IMG/VR virus record: IMGVR_UViG_3300006166_000573
Span: 1-28,698 of that record
DNA: 28,698 bases
DNA from: a virus
Reading direction: 5' to 3' (one strand)
Shown here: positions 15,082 through 21,895 of the stretch, piece by piece
Position numbering within the stretch: the stretch's first letter is position 1
Layout: each line of letters starts with the position of its first letter
Notes under the pieces: generated by a model
Told to the model about the DNA's origin: nothing
The model's database searches: none
What the model saw: only the letters and a program-made list of their open reading frames with translations
Made by a program: the position numbers and the translations under genes

Positions 15082-15110
15082 ATGATACAAGAAGTATTAA
15101 GAAACGTCAA
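15082..15110 (-). promoter_or_regulatory. Strong promoter of the primase operon, leaderless
   Basis: TTGACG (15110-15105), exactly 17 bases, TATCAT (15087-15082), then six bases to ATG 15075. It is the best sigma-70-like promoter in the window and gives transcription starting at the start codon. It lies in the 41-base gap between two minus genes. Confidence 0.7.
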
Positions 15111-15116
15111 CTTCGA

Positions 15117-15515
15117 TTATTTAAGGTACCTCAATTGCCTGCGAGTGAAGGTCACTGTCGCAGAGTCAACTTCCATTATTCCATTAATATTGGAACGCAC
15201 AACAACATCAACCTGCTCTAAACCCACATCAAAACGACCAGCCAAAAGAGCCTTTATTTTCAACGCTTCGGCTTCGGCTTCTGAAAGATAATCATCCATA
15301 GGCACTTCTACGGGAGTTGCAAGACCTTGTGCCAATTCTTCAAAGTCGGATGCTTTTATACACTTAGTACACCCCAATACCCCAGTAGGAGATTTTCGTT
15401 TTCTTGTGATGGTGTGTCCACATATCAATTGATGTGCCCATAAAACATGCCCATATTTGCCTACTTTGGTAATAGACACTGATTCTCTACGAGGGGCATT
15501 GCGAGGACTAGGCAT
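15117..15515 (-). CDS. Phage protein with CGH...CxxC zinc site, 132 aa
   Basis: ATG at 15515 overlaps the preceding stop by 8 bases; a GTG at 15539 would add eight Lys-rich residues and is less likely. Near the N-terminus there is HQLICGHTITRKRK then GCTKC: Cys, His, Cys and Cys could bind zinc, as in several small actinophage proteins. The C-terminal half is alpha/beta with an acidic helix LSEAEAEALKIKALLAG. Basic N-terminus (PSPRNAPRRES) suggests contact with nucleic acid. Function unknown. Confidence 0.65.
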   Translation of the reverse strand: MPSPRNAPRRESVSITKVGKYGHVLWAHQLICGHTITRKRKSPTGVLGCTKCIKASDFEELAQGLATPVEVPMDDYLSEAEAEALKIKALLAGRFDVGLEQVDVVVRSNINGIMEVDSATVTFTRRQLRYLK

Positions 15516-15879
15516 TTTCTTTTTTATCGCACCAAACACTTGCTTCTTTTATTGCTTGTTCTAAATCATCAGACCAAGCCATACACAATTTTCCCCACCA
15601 AGGTTGATGATGCCATTCTGGATAAGGTTCTCCATTTAGTGGTGCGATTTTATGTAAACGACGAACCACATCGTCTACTTTAGGCCAAATTGCTTTTTGT
15701 GCGTCAATCCACTCTTTAGCCATTTTCAAAGCATTTTCATCTTCAGGATTCATTAAAAATTTATGTATTACAGGTGAGCCTTGTCGTGGTAGTTGACGTT
15801 CAAAAGAACTGACTTCAATGGCTTCAATCAAATCTTCTGGTATCTCAAATTTTTCAGAATCTTCTTTAGTTTTAGTCAT
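15508..15879 (-). CDS. Hypothetical phage protein, 123 aa
   Basis: The second ATG (15879) is chosen because GAAGG lies five bases or so ahead of it; the first ATG (15885) directly abuts that site. The product is rich in Trp, Lys, Glu and Pro (WHHQPWWGKLCMAWSDD) and looks globular and helical. No family recognised. First gene of a two-gene minus unit, divergent from the lysozyme-like gene. Confidence 0.7.
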   Translation of the reverse strand: MTKTKEDSEKFEIPEDLIEAIEVSSFERQLPRQGSPVIHKFLMNPEDENALKMAKEWIDAQKAIWPKVDDVVRRLHKIAPLNGEPYPEWHHQPWWGKLCMAWSDDLEQAIKEASVWCDKKENA

Positions 15880-15885
15880 GTTCAT

Positions 15886-16030
15886 CCTTCGGGGTTGTAA
15901 ACCCCCTATTTTCCGTATACCCTTATAAGGAGCCTTTCCTGTGGCGGTAAAGTAGACTTACACTACTAAGGGCTATTACCTATCATATCTGCAACAACAG
16001 GTATAGGTCAAATAAATGAGAGTAGAGAGG
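15886..16030. promoter_or_regulatory. Divergent control region with CCTTATAAGG palindrome
   Basis: Between the minus gene at 15879 and the plus gene at 16038. On the + strand TTACAC (15958-15963), 17 bases, TATCAT (15981-15986) is a fair promoter. Minus-strand -10 candidates overlap CCTTATAAGG (15921-15930), a perfect ten-base palindrome. A further inverted repeat, GGGGTT-GTA-AACCCC, sits at about 15889-15903, in the minus leader. Confidence 0.45.
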
Positions 16031-16037
16031 AGTGGTC

Positions 16038-16949
16038 TTGCTTTCAAAAATTACAGCCGGAATAGTCATAACTATTTTAGCGTGGACGGCTTCCTGTTTT
16101 GGGGGCGAAGAAAATACAACATTTGGAGTAAGTGGACTTTCTCTGTCTTCTCCTACAACGGTTCTTAGCGTTTTATCTAAAGAAGAACCAATTCAAACAA
16201 CTACAACAAGCATTCAAGCATCTGTAGTAACTGTTCTTACAACTACGACAACAACAACATTAAGTGTTGGCACATATAAAGAAGGAATAGATACAGAACT
16301 TAATGAAATGTATGAAGAAATGGTTGAACAAGTATTGGAGACCGAATACTCTTTTTATTCTCGCGGTCCTGAGATTAAAATTCTTCAAGAAGCATTAGGA
16401 CTAGAAAAGGTGGACGGCATCTACGGACCCGCCACCCGAGGTGCCCATCTAGAAAGTTTAGGAGGACCATTAGCGGCAATCCGTTTATGGTACCCATCAG
16501 ACTGGGGCGAAGAATTACATGAATATTATCCTCATTATCTAAACGAAGAAGAAGATCCTTATTGGCATGGAACGGGATGTGAAGGTCGCTTGCCCAATCC
16601 ATACACTTGTGATCGCTTGCCTACGTTAGATGATTTGATTAGAACTTATTTCCTTCCCGAAGATCGTGCTTGGGCTTTTCGCGTCGTTTTTTGCGAGAGT
16701 TCAGGGCAACCCGATGACGTATTCAACGAGGAAATTAGTAGCGCTCTTGCCGTAGGTTGGTTCCAGCACTTGAAAAAATACTGGGACACGGGTTATCGTA
16801 AGGGTCGTGCGTGGGATGCAGGATTTGGTGGATATTCCATTTTCGATCCAATCGCCAATGTTGGCGTAGCCGCACATTTATTTTATACATCAGGGGCACA
16901 TCATTGGAACCCCTCTAAACACTGTTGGAGGAACACACCACATGGGTAA
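16038..16949 (+). CDS. Exported lysozyme/transglycosylase-like protein, possible lipoprotein
   Basis: TTG 16038 is preferred to GTG 16032 because GAGAGGAG (16025-16032) is then properly spaced. 303 residues: a hydrophobic signal region (3-19) ending in TASC, where Cys20 could be lipidated though the -3 residue is atypical; a Thr-rich linker (about 54-75); a peptidoglycan-binding-like stretch (SRGPEIKILQEALGLEKVDG, 108-127); and a C-terminal lysozyme-like domain with VVFCESSG (probable catalytic Glu220), AVGWFQHLKKYW and FDPIANVGVAAHLFYTSG, the order seen in transglycosylases. It would cut peptidoglycan outside the membrane. It may serve lysis, or be made on infection to alter the wall. Confidence 0.78.
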   Translation: MLSKITAGIVITILAWTASCFGGEENTTFGVSGLSLSSPTTVLSVLSKEEPIQTTTTSIQASVVTVLTTTTTTTLSVGTYKEGIDTELNEMYEEMVEQVLETEYSFYSRGPEIKILQEALGLEKVDGIYGPATRGAHLESLGGPLAAIRLWYPSDWGEELHEYYPHYLNEEEDPYWHGTGCEGRLPNPYTCDRLPTLDDLIRTYFLPEDRAWAFRVVFCESSGQPDDVFNEEISSALAVGWFQHLKKYWDTGYRKGRAWDAGFGGYSIFDPIANVGVAAHLFYTSGAHHWNPSKHCWRNTPHG

Positions 16950-17145
16950 AGACGAATTAGTTGAATCAGATGAAAATCGGGATGTTTATAAAACACCTTT
17001 TGGTTTTCTTACTGTTTTCAAAAAAGATCAAGTAGGTATGGGTAAGAATAAAGGTAAAGCCGGAACCACACTTCTGGAGCCTTTTGAGGGTCAACCAGTC
17101 GCTCGTGAAATAAAACTAAGAAAGAAATATAGGCTCCAGTCGTGA
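16942..17145 (+). CDS. Small basic hypothetical protein, 67 aa
   Basis: ATG 16942 overlaps the lysozyme-like gene end by 8 bases, with TGGAGGA some 10 bases ahead. The acidic first 15 residues give way to a Lys/Gly-rich middle (GMGKNKGKAGTT) and a basic C-terminus (KLRKKYRLQS), all without a membrane segment. No family known. Coupled by overlap to the methyltransferase start. Confidence 0.65.
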   Translation: MGKDELVESDENRDVYKTPFGFLTVFKKDQVGMGKNKGKAGTTLLEPFEGQPVAREIKLRKKYRLQS

Positions 17146-17840
17146 ATAATGAAACCCAAGAGGCAGATCCAAATTTAGATTTGCCGCCATTACCCCCTCC
17201 TCATCCAGCAAAATTTTCTGCTAAACATTTGAATACAGTTATTGAGTTTCTTGGTAGTGATCCAGAGTTGACTGTATTGGATCCATTTGCAGGAATTGGA
17301 ACTATTCACGAACTTCCCTACACGACAAGAGGTATTGAACTGGAACCTGAATGGGCTTGTCAACACGCATTAACAGCCATAGGTACTTCCTTGAAAACTG
17401 GTTTCCCTAATGAATGTTTTGATGCTGTTGTTACATCCCCTTGTTTTGGGAATCGAATGGCAGATAACTTTGAGTCTAAAGACAATAGTAAAAGATACAC
17501 TTATAGACATTTTTTAGGTAGACCACTTACTAAAGGTAGTTCTGCAAGCATGCAATGGGGTGAGGAGTATAAAGAGTTTCACTTGCAATCATGGTTAGAA
17601 GCAAAGCGTGTTTTAAAAATAGGTGGACATCTCATAATCAATATAAAAGATCATATTAGAGGTGGAAAAATTCAACCTGTTACACAGTGGCATGCAGACA
17701 TTTGTGGCGAAATAGGATTCAAACAGGTAGATACCAAAATTATTCCGGTAAGAGGAATGACTCATGGAGAAAACGCTGAACACAGAATTCCCCATGAATC
17801 TCTTTTGATTTTTGTTAAACCAGAAAAATATAAGGGTTGA
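17142..17840 (+). CDS. DNA methyltransferase (N6-A/N4-C type) with unusual SPCF motif
   Basis: 232 residues; GTG 17142 overlaps the previous stop. Motif I LDPFAGIG (46-53) binds S-adenosylmethionine, GIELEPEW follows, and motif IV is TSPCFGNRMADNF (98-110), where amino-methyltransferases normally have (D/N/S)PPY. The TSPxxGNRMAD form is typical of phage enzymes of this type, but Cys-Phe in place of Pro-Tyr at 101-102 is unusual and may weaken activity. A later strand GHLIINIKDHIRGG completes the Rossmann core. Phage methyltransferases protect DNA from host restriction or tag it. The N-terminus is Pro-rich. Confidence 0.85.
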   Translation: MNNETQEADPNLDLPPLPPPHPAKFSAKHLNTVIEFLGSDPELTVLDPFAGIGTIHELPYTTRGIELEPEWACQHALTAIGTSLKTGFPNECFDAVVTSPCFGNRMADNFESKDNSKRYTYRHFLGRPLTKGSSASMQWGEEYKEFHLQSWLEAKRVLKIGGHLIINIKDHIRGGKIQPVTQWHADICGEIGFKQVDTKIIPVRGMTHGENAEHRIPHESLLIFVKPEKYKG

Positions 17841-17873
17841 CAGGTTGTTAAAGTCATAAGCACTCGATACTCT
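17841..17873 (+). promoter_or_regulatory. AGGTTG-type promoter, leaderless start at 17880
   Basis: ACAGGTTGTTA with TTGTTA at 17845-17850, 17 bases, TACTCT (17868-17873), then six bases to GTG 17880. An alternative TTGACA overlaps at 17837-17842. Member of a set of similar promoters across the right half of the window. Confidence 0.6.
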
Positions 17874-17879
17874 ATACTT

Positions 17880-18239
17880 GTGGCAACTAGCAAACTTCGT
17901 GCCGTAATTAGGCACAACGATAAAGAGATCCTTTTAGGAGACTTTAATTCTAAAGCACAGGTTAACGCCGCGCTTACAGCGGCAGAAGCCATTTTAAGAG
18001 CAATGGGAGAACACAAGTGTCCTCCACAAAAATTACCCAATCCCGAACGGCTAAAAGAATGTATCGACTTAGGTTTATACGATATCGAAATAGAAGAGAT
18101 AGCGAGATTAGCGGGAGCAAGGGAAAAATTTAAAAAATCTTTATCAATATACAAAAAGTTTCCTATGGCGGAGAAAACTTTTAAAGGTATCCCTCTCAAT
18201 AAGAGGACTCCGACACGGAAACTATCTGACCATATTTAA
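17880..18239 (+). CDS. Hypothetical protein, 119 aa, basic
   Basis: GTG start placed six bases after a -10 box, with no ribosome site, so leaderless translation is likely. The N-terminal VIRHNDKEILLGDFNSKAQ looks like two strands, followed by helical NAALTAAEAILRAMG. The C-terminal 40 residues are strongly basic (REKFKKSLSIYKKF and NKRTPTRK). There are no cysteines except one. No family recognised; a nucleic-acid contact is plausible from charge. Confidence 0.65.
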   Translation: MATSKLRAVIRHNDKEILLGDFNSKAQVNAALTAAEAILRAMGEHKCPPQKLPNPERLKECIDLGLYDIEIEEIARLAGAREKFKKSLSIYKKFPMAEKTFKGIPLNKRTPTRKLSDHI

Positions 18240-18259
18240 TAACTTATTAGGACTAACTT

Positions 18260-19201
18260 ATGTTAAAGGCAATGACCGCTTTGCTTATCTTTGCGGTGAC
18301 GTTTACAACCTCATCGGCTGTTGCGCACCACGATGCAATTTACACACCATGTGACACGACAACAGGTCATGTTCATATGACTTTTGAAGAAGTTTCCGCA
18401 CGCATATCCATAATGGAACAAGACGGAACTATTCCAGCAGGAATGATCTCACGTTACAACGAAGAGCGTGACGGTGGCAAAGGAAATGAAGATCCTCGCT
18501 TTGTTTGGGCAAGACACTTAGAAGAAGGACAAATACTTTCTTTAGGTAACTGGGCAAGCGGTGAACATCCCGAATTGGAGCAACTTATGTTCAGTTCAGG
18601 TCTTGTAGCCGAATGGCAATTAGATGCCAACAAACGAGTAAGGCGGTTTGATGATCCTTACTGGATGCAAGAGAATCCACTTTCACCATCATTTACTGTA
18701 TGGCAATCGTTGTGTATGGCTAATTTAGGCTACTCAATTCCCATGTTTGAAGTTAATGATGATGGACAATGGGTGTCTAATATTCCTTCGACAACAACCA
18801 CCAGTCCACCTGTGACGACCACAACAGAAGATCCAACTTTTGATGGCGGTACGTCAATACACATTGATGATCCAAACCTTATTCCTGTAATTACTACAAC
18901 AACTACAAGTTTTGCGGTGGGGGCTTCGACCTCGGAGGAACCCGCCACTTCTGTTCCGACCTCGAACCCCCTGCCGCAATTGCAACCTGTTTTAGCAGAA
19001 GATTGGACAAGTCGATACTTTGATGCAGAATGGGGCAACTTTCCATTTGAACAAACAGTTTTACTTTTAGAAGAAAGATATCCACCCACGACTTCCAACA
19101 AGTACCATTTCCGACTTTCTGTTGCTGTAGACTACTTGCGTGCTGGGGGGAAGATTAGAGGACTGGATAATGTTTGGAATTCTGGACTTCCTCTTCCGTG
19201 A
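18260..19201 (+). CDS. Secreted protein with Thr/Pro-rich linkers
   Basis: 313 residues; AGGA precedes ATG 18260. A clear signal peptide (MLKAMTALLIFAVTF, hydrophobic through residue 20) ends in SSAVAHHD, with probable cleavage after AVA. The mature part has an N-terminal domain rich in acidic and aromatic residues and lacking a known catalytic motif, two low-complexity linkers (TTTTSPPVTTTTE at about 178 and ITTTTTS at about 211), and a C-terminal domain beginning near WTSRYFDAEWGN. Poly-Thr linkers also occur in the exported lysozyme-like protein. It may act on the host envelope. Function unknown. Confidence 0.75.
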   Translation: MLKAMTALLIFAVTFTTSSAVAHHDAIYTPCDTTTGHVHMTFEEVSARISIMEQDGTIPAGMISRYNEERDGGKGNEDPRFVWARHLEEGQILSLGNWASGEHPELEQLMFSSGLVAEWQLDANKRVRRFDDPYWMQENPLSPSFTVWQSLCMANLGYSIPMFEVNDDGQWVSNIPSTTTTSPPVTTTTEDPTFDGGTSIHIDDPNLIPVITTTTTSFAVGASTSEEPATSVPTSNPLPQLQPVLAEDWTSRYFDAEWGNFPFEQTVLLLEERYPPTTSNKYHFRLSVAVDYLRAGGKIRGLDNVWNSGLPLP

Positions 19202-19225
19202 GCGAATCAAATTATTGGAGAGAAC

Positions 19226-19378
19226 ATGAAAACAATTTTACCTAATTTATTTTTTGGTATTATTTCCGTTATCGTCGCATGTGTTGTCGCTGGCGGTTTA
19301 GTAGGAGAATGGTGGGCGTTCGCCCCCATGATTGCAATAGGAAGTATTGCAGGATGGAAACTAGGCTCTCATATTTAA
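19226..19378 (+). CDS. Small membrane protein, 50 aa, holin-like candidate
   Basis: ATG 19226 after TTGGAGAGA. Two hydrophobic segments (about residues 8-26 and 31-46) separated by a tight GEWW turn, with a short basic tail (WKLGSHI). Too short for most families, but size, two membrane passes and closeness to secreted and lysozyme-like genes fit a class II holin or a small envelope protein. A holin role is inference. Confidence 0.6.
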   Translation: MKTILPNLFFGIISVIVACVVAGGLVGEWWAFAPMIAIGSIAGWKLGSHI

Positions 19379-19396
19379 TAACATATTTGTAACTTG

Positions 19397-19466
19397 AGGT
19401 TGTTTTTTTGACTAGTACGACGTTAGAGTGGTCATCCTAAATTAGAAAACCCAAGTAGGGCTTTTC
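19397..19466 (+). promoter_or_regulatory. AGGTTG-type promoter and leader hairpin
   Basis: GAGGTTGTTT with TTGTTT at 19400-19405, 18 bases, TAGAGT (19424-19429), start expected near 19436. The transcript then has a hairpin, GAAAACCC (19445-19452), loop AAGTA, GGG-C-TTTTC (19458-19466), and a ribosome site (AAGGAA) before ATG 19482. The hairpin may stabilise or regulate the leader. Confidence 0.5.
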
Positions 19467-19481
19467 GCTAAGGAATATATA

Positions 19482-20201
19482 ATGAGTACTAAAGCGTCGT
19501 CTAAGACGACAACTAAAGCCTCAGCAACAAAAGAAATTGCTAAGGCAAAAAAATCGACTGTAGTAGAGCAAGAAGAAACTACAGCAGAAATTCGTATTGA
19601 ACCTTTTAGACAGGAAACGATTCTTATTCCAATCAGAGGTATCAGTCCATTAATTCAACATGCGTTTTCTGAAAAAGCCAGAAAACAACTTTTAGACAGC
19701 ATGTCAGGCGTTAAAACTGTTAAAGCAGAACGCAAAGCAAAAGATCCAGTAGCCGAATTTGAGGATGCAAAGTATTTGCTTCCTGATGGTCGTGCTGGAC
19801 ATCCTGTTGTTGCTTTTAAAGCCGCGACGGTAGATGCATGTAGTTTGTTCGACAAGTCAGTAACAAAAGTTGCAATGAAACGAGCATTGTTCTTCGAGGG
19901 TGAAGGACCAGACATGCTAGTTCCTTTAGAGTATGACGAATGTGAAATGCGTGAAGACACACCACGAGTAGGCATGGGAAGCATCGATCTCAGATATCGT
20001 CCCGCCTATCATAATTGGAAATGTGTACTACAAATAACGTACCTTCCTCATTTGATCAACATGGATTCCGTTGTGTCTTTAGTTAATGCTGGAGGCTTAG
20101 GCGGTGTTGGCGAGTGGAGACCATCTGCACCTAAATCAAATAGTGGGGTTTTCGGACGTTACGAAGTTGATTTTGACCGTGGAATAACGGTGGTGCAATA
20201 A
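19482..20201 (+). CDS. Conserved phage protein with Gly-rich loop (GISPLI/FG family), 239 aa
   Basis: The N-terminal 35 residues are Lys/Thr/Ala-rich and probably disordered. Then follow IRGISPLIQHAF (51-62), DPVAEFEDAKYLLPDG (88-103), a helix, VLQITYL, and the Gly-rich GGLGGVGEWRPS (204-215) ending with GVFGRYEVDF. The opening GISPLIxH and closing GxFGRYEV recur in many phage proteins of unknown function located with recombination or replication genes. The Gly-rich loop near the C-terminus resembles RAMP-type RNA-binding loops, but this is only similarity by eye. The stop overlaps the start of its partner by one base. Confidence 0.7.
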   Translation: MSTKASSKTTTKASATKEIAKAKKSTVVEQEETTAEIRIEPFRQETILIPIRGISPLIQHAFSEKARKQLLDSMSGVKTVKAERKAKDPVAEFEDAKYLLPDGRAGHPVVAFKAATVDACSLFDKSVTKVAMKRALFFEGEGPDMLVPLEYDECEMREDTPRVGMGSIDLRYRPAYHNWKCVLQITYLPHLINMDSVVSLVNAGGLGGVGEWRPSAPKSNSGVFGRYEVDFDRGITVVQ

Positions 20202-20689
20202 TGAGCGAAGTACACGTATCAGAAAAACGTCAAGCGTTAATAGACATAGCAATTAATAACGGTGGCAACATACATGATTATGATGTAGTTGATGCTGCTT
20301 CTGATCCCGATCATATTTTACATAATGAATTTGAATGGGATAATAATATTGCAGGACCTAAACATCGTTTGACACAAGCACAAGGTTTAATAAAGCGACA
20401 CAAAGTTGTCGTAATAAAAGGTGAACCTACTGGAAAACCAATAGAAATGAAAGTTTCTTTGTTTTCAAGAGATGACCTAAGTGGTGATGGCGGTTACGCC
20501 TTAACCACAGACATGCTTACAGATCCTACTAGAGCGACAACTCTCATATCACGTCTTGAGAGAAAGGCTTTAACATTAAAAGGTGATATCGAAGCATGTC
20601 GAGGCATTGCTGATTTGGATGCAGATACCAAATGGGCGATTGTTTCTAAAGCAATTGATGATGCAGTTAAATCTCCGGTTTCTGTTTAA
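20201..20689 (+). CDS. Conserved phage protein, partner of 19482-20201
   Basis: 162 residues, starting in the stop of the previous gene. Contains EFEWDNNIAGPKHRLTQAQGLIKR (two helices) and a beta region KVVVIKGEPTGKPIEMKVSLF. The two genes together look like a conserved pair in actinophage genomes. Soluble, with a single Cys and no catalytic motif. Ends six bases before an A/T run and just before the strong terminator, so it closes the operon. Confidence 0.7.
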   Translation: MSEVHVSEKRQALIDIAINNGGNIHDYDVVDAASDPDHILHNEFEWDNNIAGPKHRLTQAQGLIKRHKVVVIKGEPTGKPIEMKVSLFSRDDLSGDGGYALTTDMLTDPTRATTLISRLERKALTLKGDIEACRGIADLDADTKWAIVSKAIDDAVKSPVSV

Positions 20690-20715
20690 ATAAAAAGACC
20701 GCAAGGTGGAGGAGG

Positions 20716-20748
20716 GGAGACGGTATCTATAGGTATCGTCTCCTTTTT
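20716..20748 (+). terminator. Strong Rho-independent terminator
   Basis: GGAGACGGTATC (20716-20727), loop TATA, GGTATCGTCTCC (20732-20743): 12 base pairs with two wobbles, followed by TTTTT (20744-20748). It ends the 19482-20689 operon and separates it from the repeat array. Confidence 0.85.
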
Positions 20749-20758
20749 CTCTAAAGTC

Positions 20759-21232
20759 TCGGGTCGGGTCGGGTCACGTACAGTCGTGATTAGGCTTGGC
20801 AGGGCAGGCACGTTGGGTCGAGTCCCGTTGAGGAGTGGAGCGGTGAGGCTTGGAACGGCAGGCGTGGAGAGTTGTGTCAAGGCACCTCGGGGCAAGGCGG
20901 GGCATGTCTAGGACCGATGAGGCAAGGCAGGCGTGGCAGTTCTGGTCGGGGCGAGTTTTGTCGAGGCGAGGAGAGGTGTGGAACGGCAGGCTTGGTAAGG
21001 CACATCGGGGCAAGGTGGGTCGTGTTTAGTCGAGATGAGGCGTGGAGAGGTAAGGCAGGCTTGGCAAGGCAAGTCAATCCATGATTTGGTACGGGTTGGC
21101 AAGGTACGGCAGGCAAGGCAAGGCGAGTAGCGTCGAGCCAAGGGGAGGCTCGGTCAGGCTTGGAACGGCAGGCACGACTAGGTAGGTCTAGACCCGGCGG
21201 GTTGGGGTACGCCAAGGCAAGGCAGGCATGGA
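20759..21232 (+). repeat. G-rich degenerate array with 5-base period
   Basis: About 475 bases with GG dinucleotides recurring roughly every five bases (GGCAA, GGCAG, GGTAA, GGCTT, GGGTC and variants). GGAACGGCAGGC occurs at 20852, 20980 and 21162. A diverged duplication links about 20852-20945 and 20980-21075. The + strand is poor in C. Long minus-strand frames inside it repeat Pro/Leu/Cys/Arg motifs every five residues, as expected of a 15-base frame period, so I do not call genes here. Role unknown: structured RNA, protein-binding array or remnant. Confidence 0.75.
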
Positions 21233-21260
21233 ATAGATATAAAAGCCCTTGTATAAACTA

Positions 21261-21293
21261 GAGGTTGTTAATTGACTTGAAGAAAGGTAATAT
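21261..21293 (+). promoter_or_regulatory. AGGTTG-type promoter, nearly leaderless start at 21298
   Basis: GAGGTTGTTA with TTGTTA at 21265-21270, 17 bases, TAATAT (21288-21293), then four bases to ATG 21298. GAAAGG at 21282-21287 is inside the spacer, so it could act as a ribosome site only for a longer upstream transcript. Confidence 0.6.
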
Positions 21294-21297
21294 AAGC

Positions 21298-21444
21298 ATG
21301 CCTTCAAAAAAGGCTAATAAAAGACCAGAACCATTACGAGGAGTAGTTCGCTGTATAGATTGTCTCACATACGTGGGGCGAGAAGCACTACGCAATCGTG
21401 ACGGGATCTGTCCAATCTGCGAAGCGGAGATGGAATGGAAATAA
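21298..21444 (+). CDS. Small zinc-ribbon protein, 48 aa
   Basis: Basic N-terminus (PSKKANKRPEP) then CIDC (Cys19, Cys22) and CPIC (Cys38, Cys41), a compact four-Cys zinc ribbon with YVGREALRNRDG between. Its last 10 bases overlap the WhiB gene start. Zinc ribbons of this size in phages bind DNA, RNA polymerase or other proteins; here the pairing with WhiB hints at transcription control, which is inference. Confidence 0.7.
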   Translation: MPSKKANKRPEPLRGVVRCIDCLTYVGREALRNRDGICPICEAEMEWK

Positions 21445-21800
21445 CATATAGGGAGAAACTAAGCGACATGGTTATATCAGAACCAATGCCGTGGACAAAA
21501 GAGGCGTTATGTAAAACGTCGTCCATAAACATGGACACCTTCTTCTTCGACGAGCACGGACTCAAACAAATAAAACTGGCTAAAGCCATATGTGCCGCAT
21601 GCCCAGTTCAAGAAGAATGCCTCGACTTCGCGGTACGAAACCTAGAAATAGGAATATGGGGTGGAACCACCACCAAAGAACGAAAAAAAATGAGAGCCAA
21701 CCACCTCAAAGAAACACGAATCCACAAAGGACTCAAACGAATAACCGAATCGTTCGGCAACCCCCAAAAAACCGCAACCCCCAAAAAAACAAGCACTTAA
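21435..21800 (+). CDS. WhiB-family transcription regulator
   Basis: 121 residues; ATG 21435 sits five bases after GGAG. The four WhiB cysteines are Cys26, Cys53, Cys56 and Cys62 (C-x26-C-x2-C-x5-C), binding a 4Fe-4S cluster, followed by the family turn GIWGG (73-77) and a basic C-terminal tail (KERKKMRANH and beyond) for DNA contact. WhiB proteins are confined to Actinobacteria and their phages, so this gene types the host. Phage WhiB proteins can block host WhiB function or regulate phage genes through the sigma factor. The 3' part of the gene is much poorer in G than its 5' part. Confidence 0.93.
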   Translation: MEITYREKLSDMVISEPMPWTKEALCKTSSINMDTFFFDEHGLKQIKLAKAICAACPVQEECLDFAVRNLEIGIWGGTTTKERKKMRANHLKETRIHKGLKRITESFGNPQKTATPKKTST

Positions 21801-21895
21801 AAATTTTTTTTTATAGGAGCGATATCGGGGCGGCGCAGTCGTCCCACGGATAAATCTATTTACAAACCTACAAGAGCACAAAACTAGGAGATACC

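Noticed and set aside
18730-19101. Minus-strand Val/Ser-rich frame
   Set aside because: Antisense of the Thr-rich linkers of the secreted protein, whose signal peptide shows the + strand is coding.
20872-21084. Plus-strand 70-residue Gly/Arg-rich frame in the same array
   Set aside because: Same artefact of the repeat; no ribosome site and no coding character.
20686-21215. Several minus-strand frames rich in Pro, Leu, Cys, Arg and Ser
   Set aside because: They lie wholly in the period-5 repeat array, overlap each other in all frames and show the same five-residue repetition; no ribosome sites. Product of the repeat, not genes.
20759-21232. CRISPR array
   Set aside because: Units are about 5 bases and degenerate, with no 24-40 base repeats and spacers, and no cas genes.
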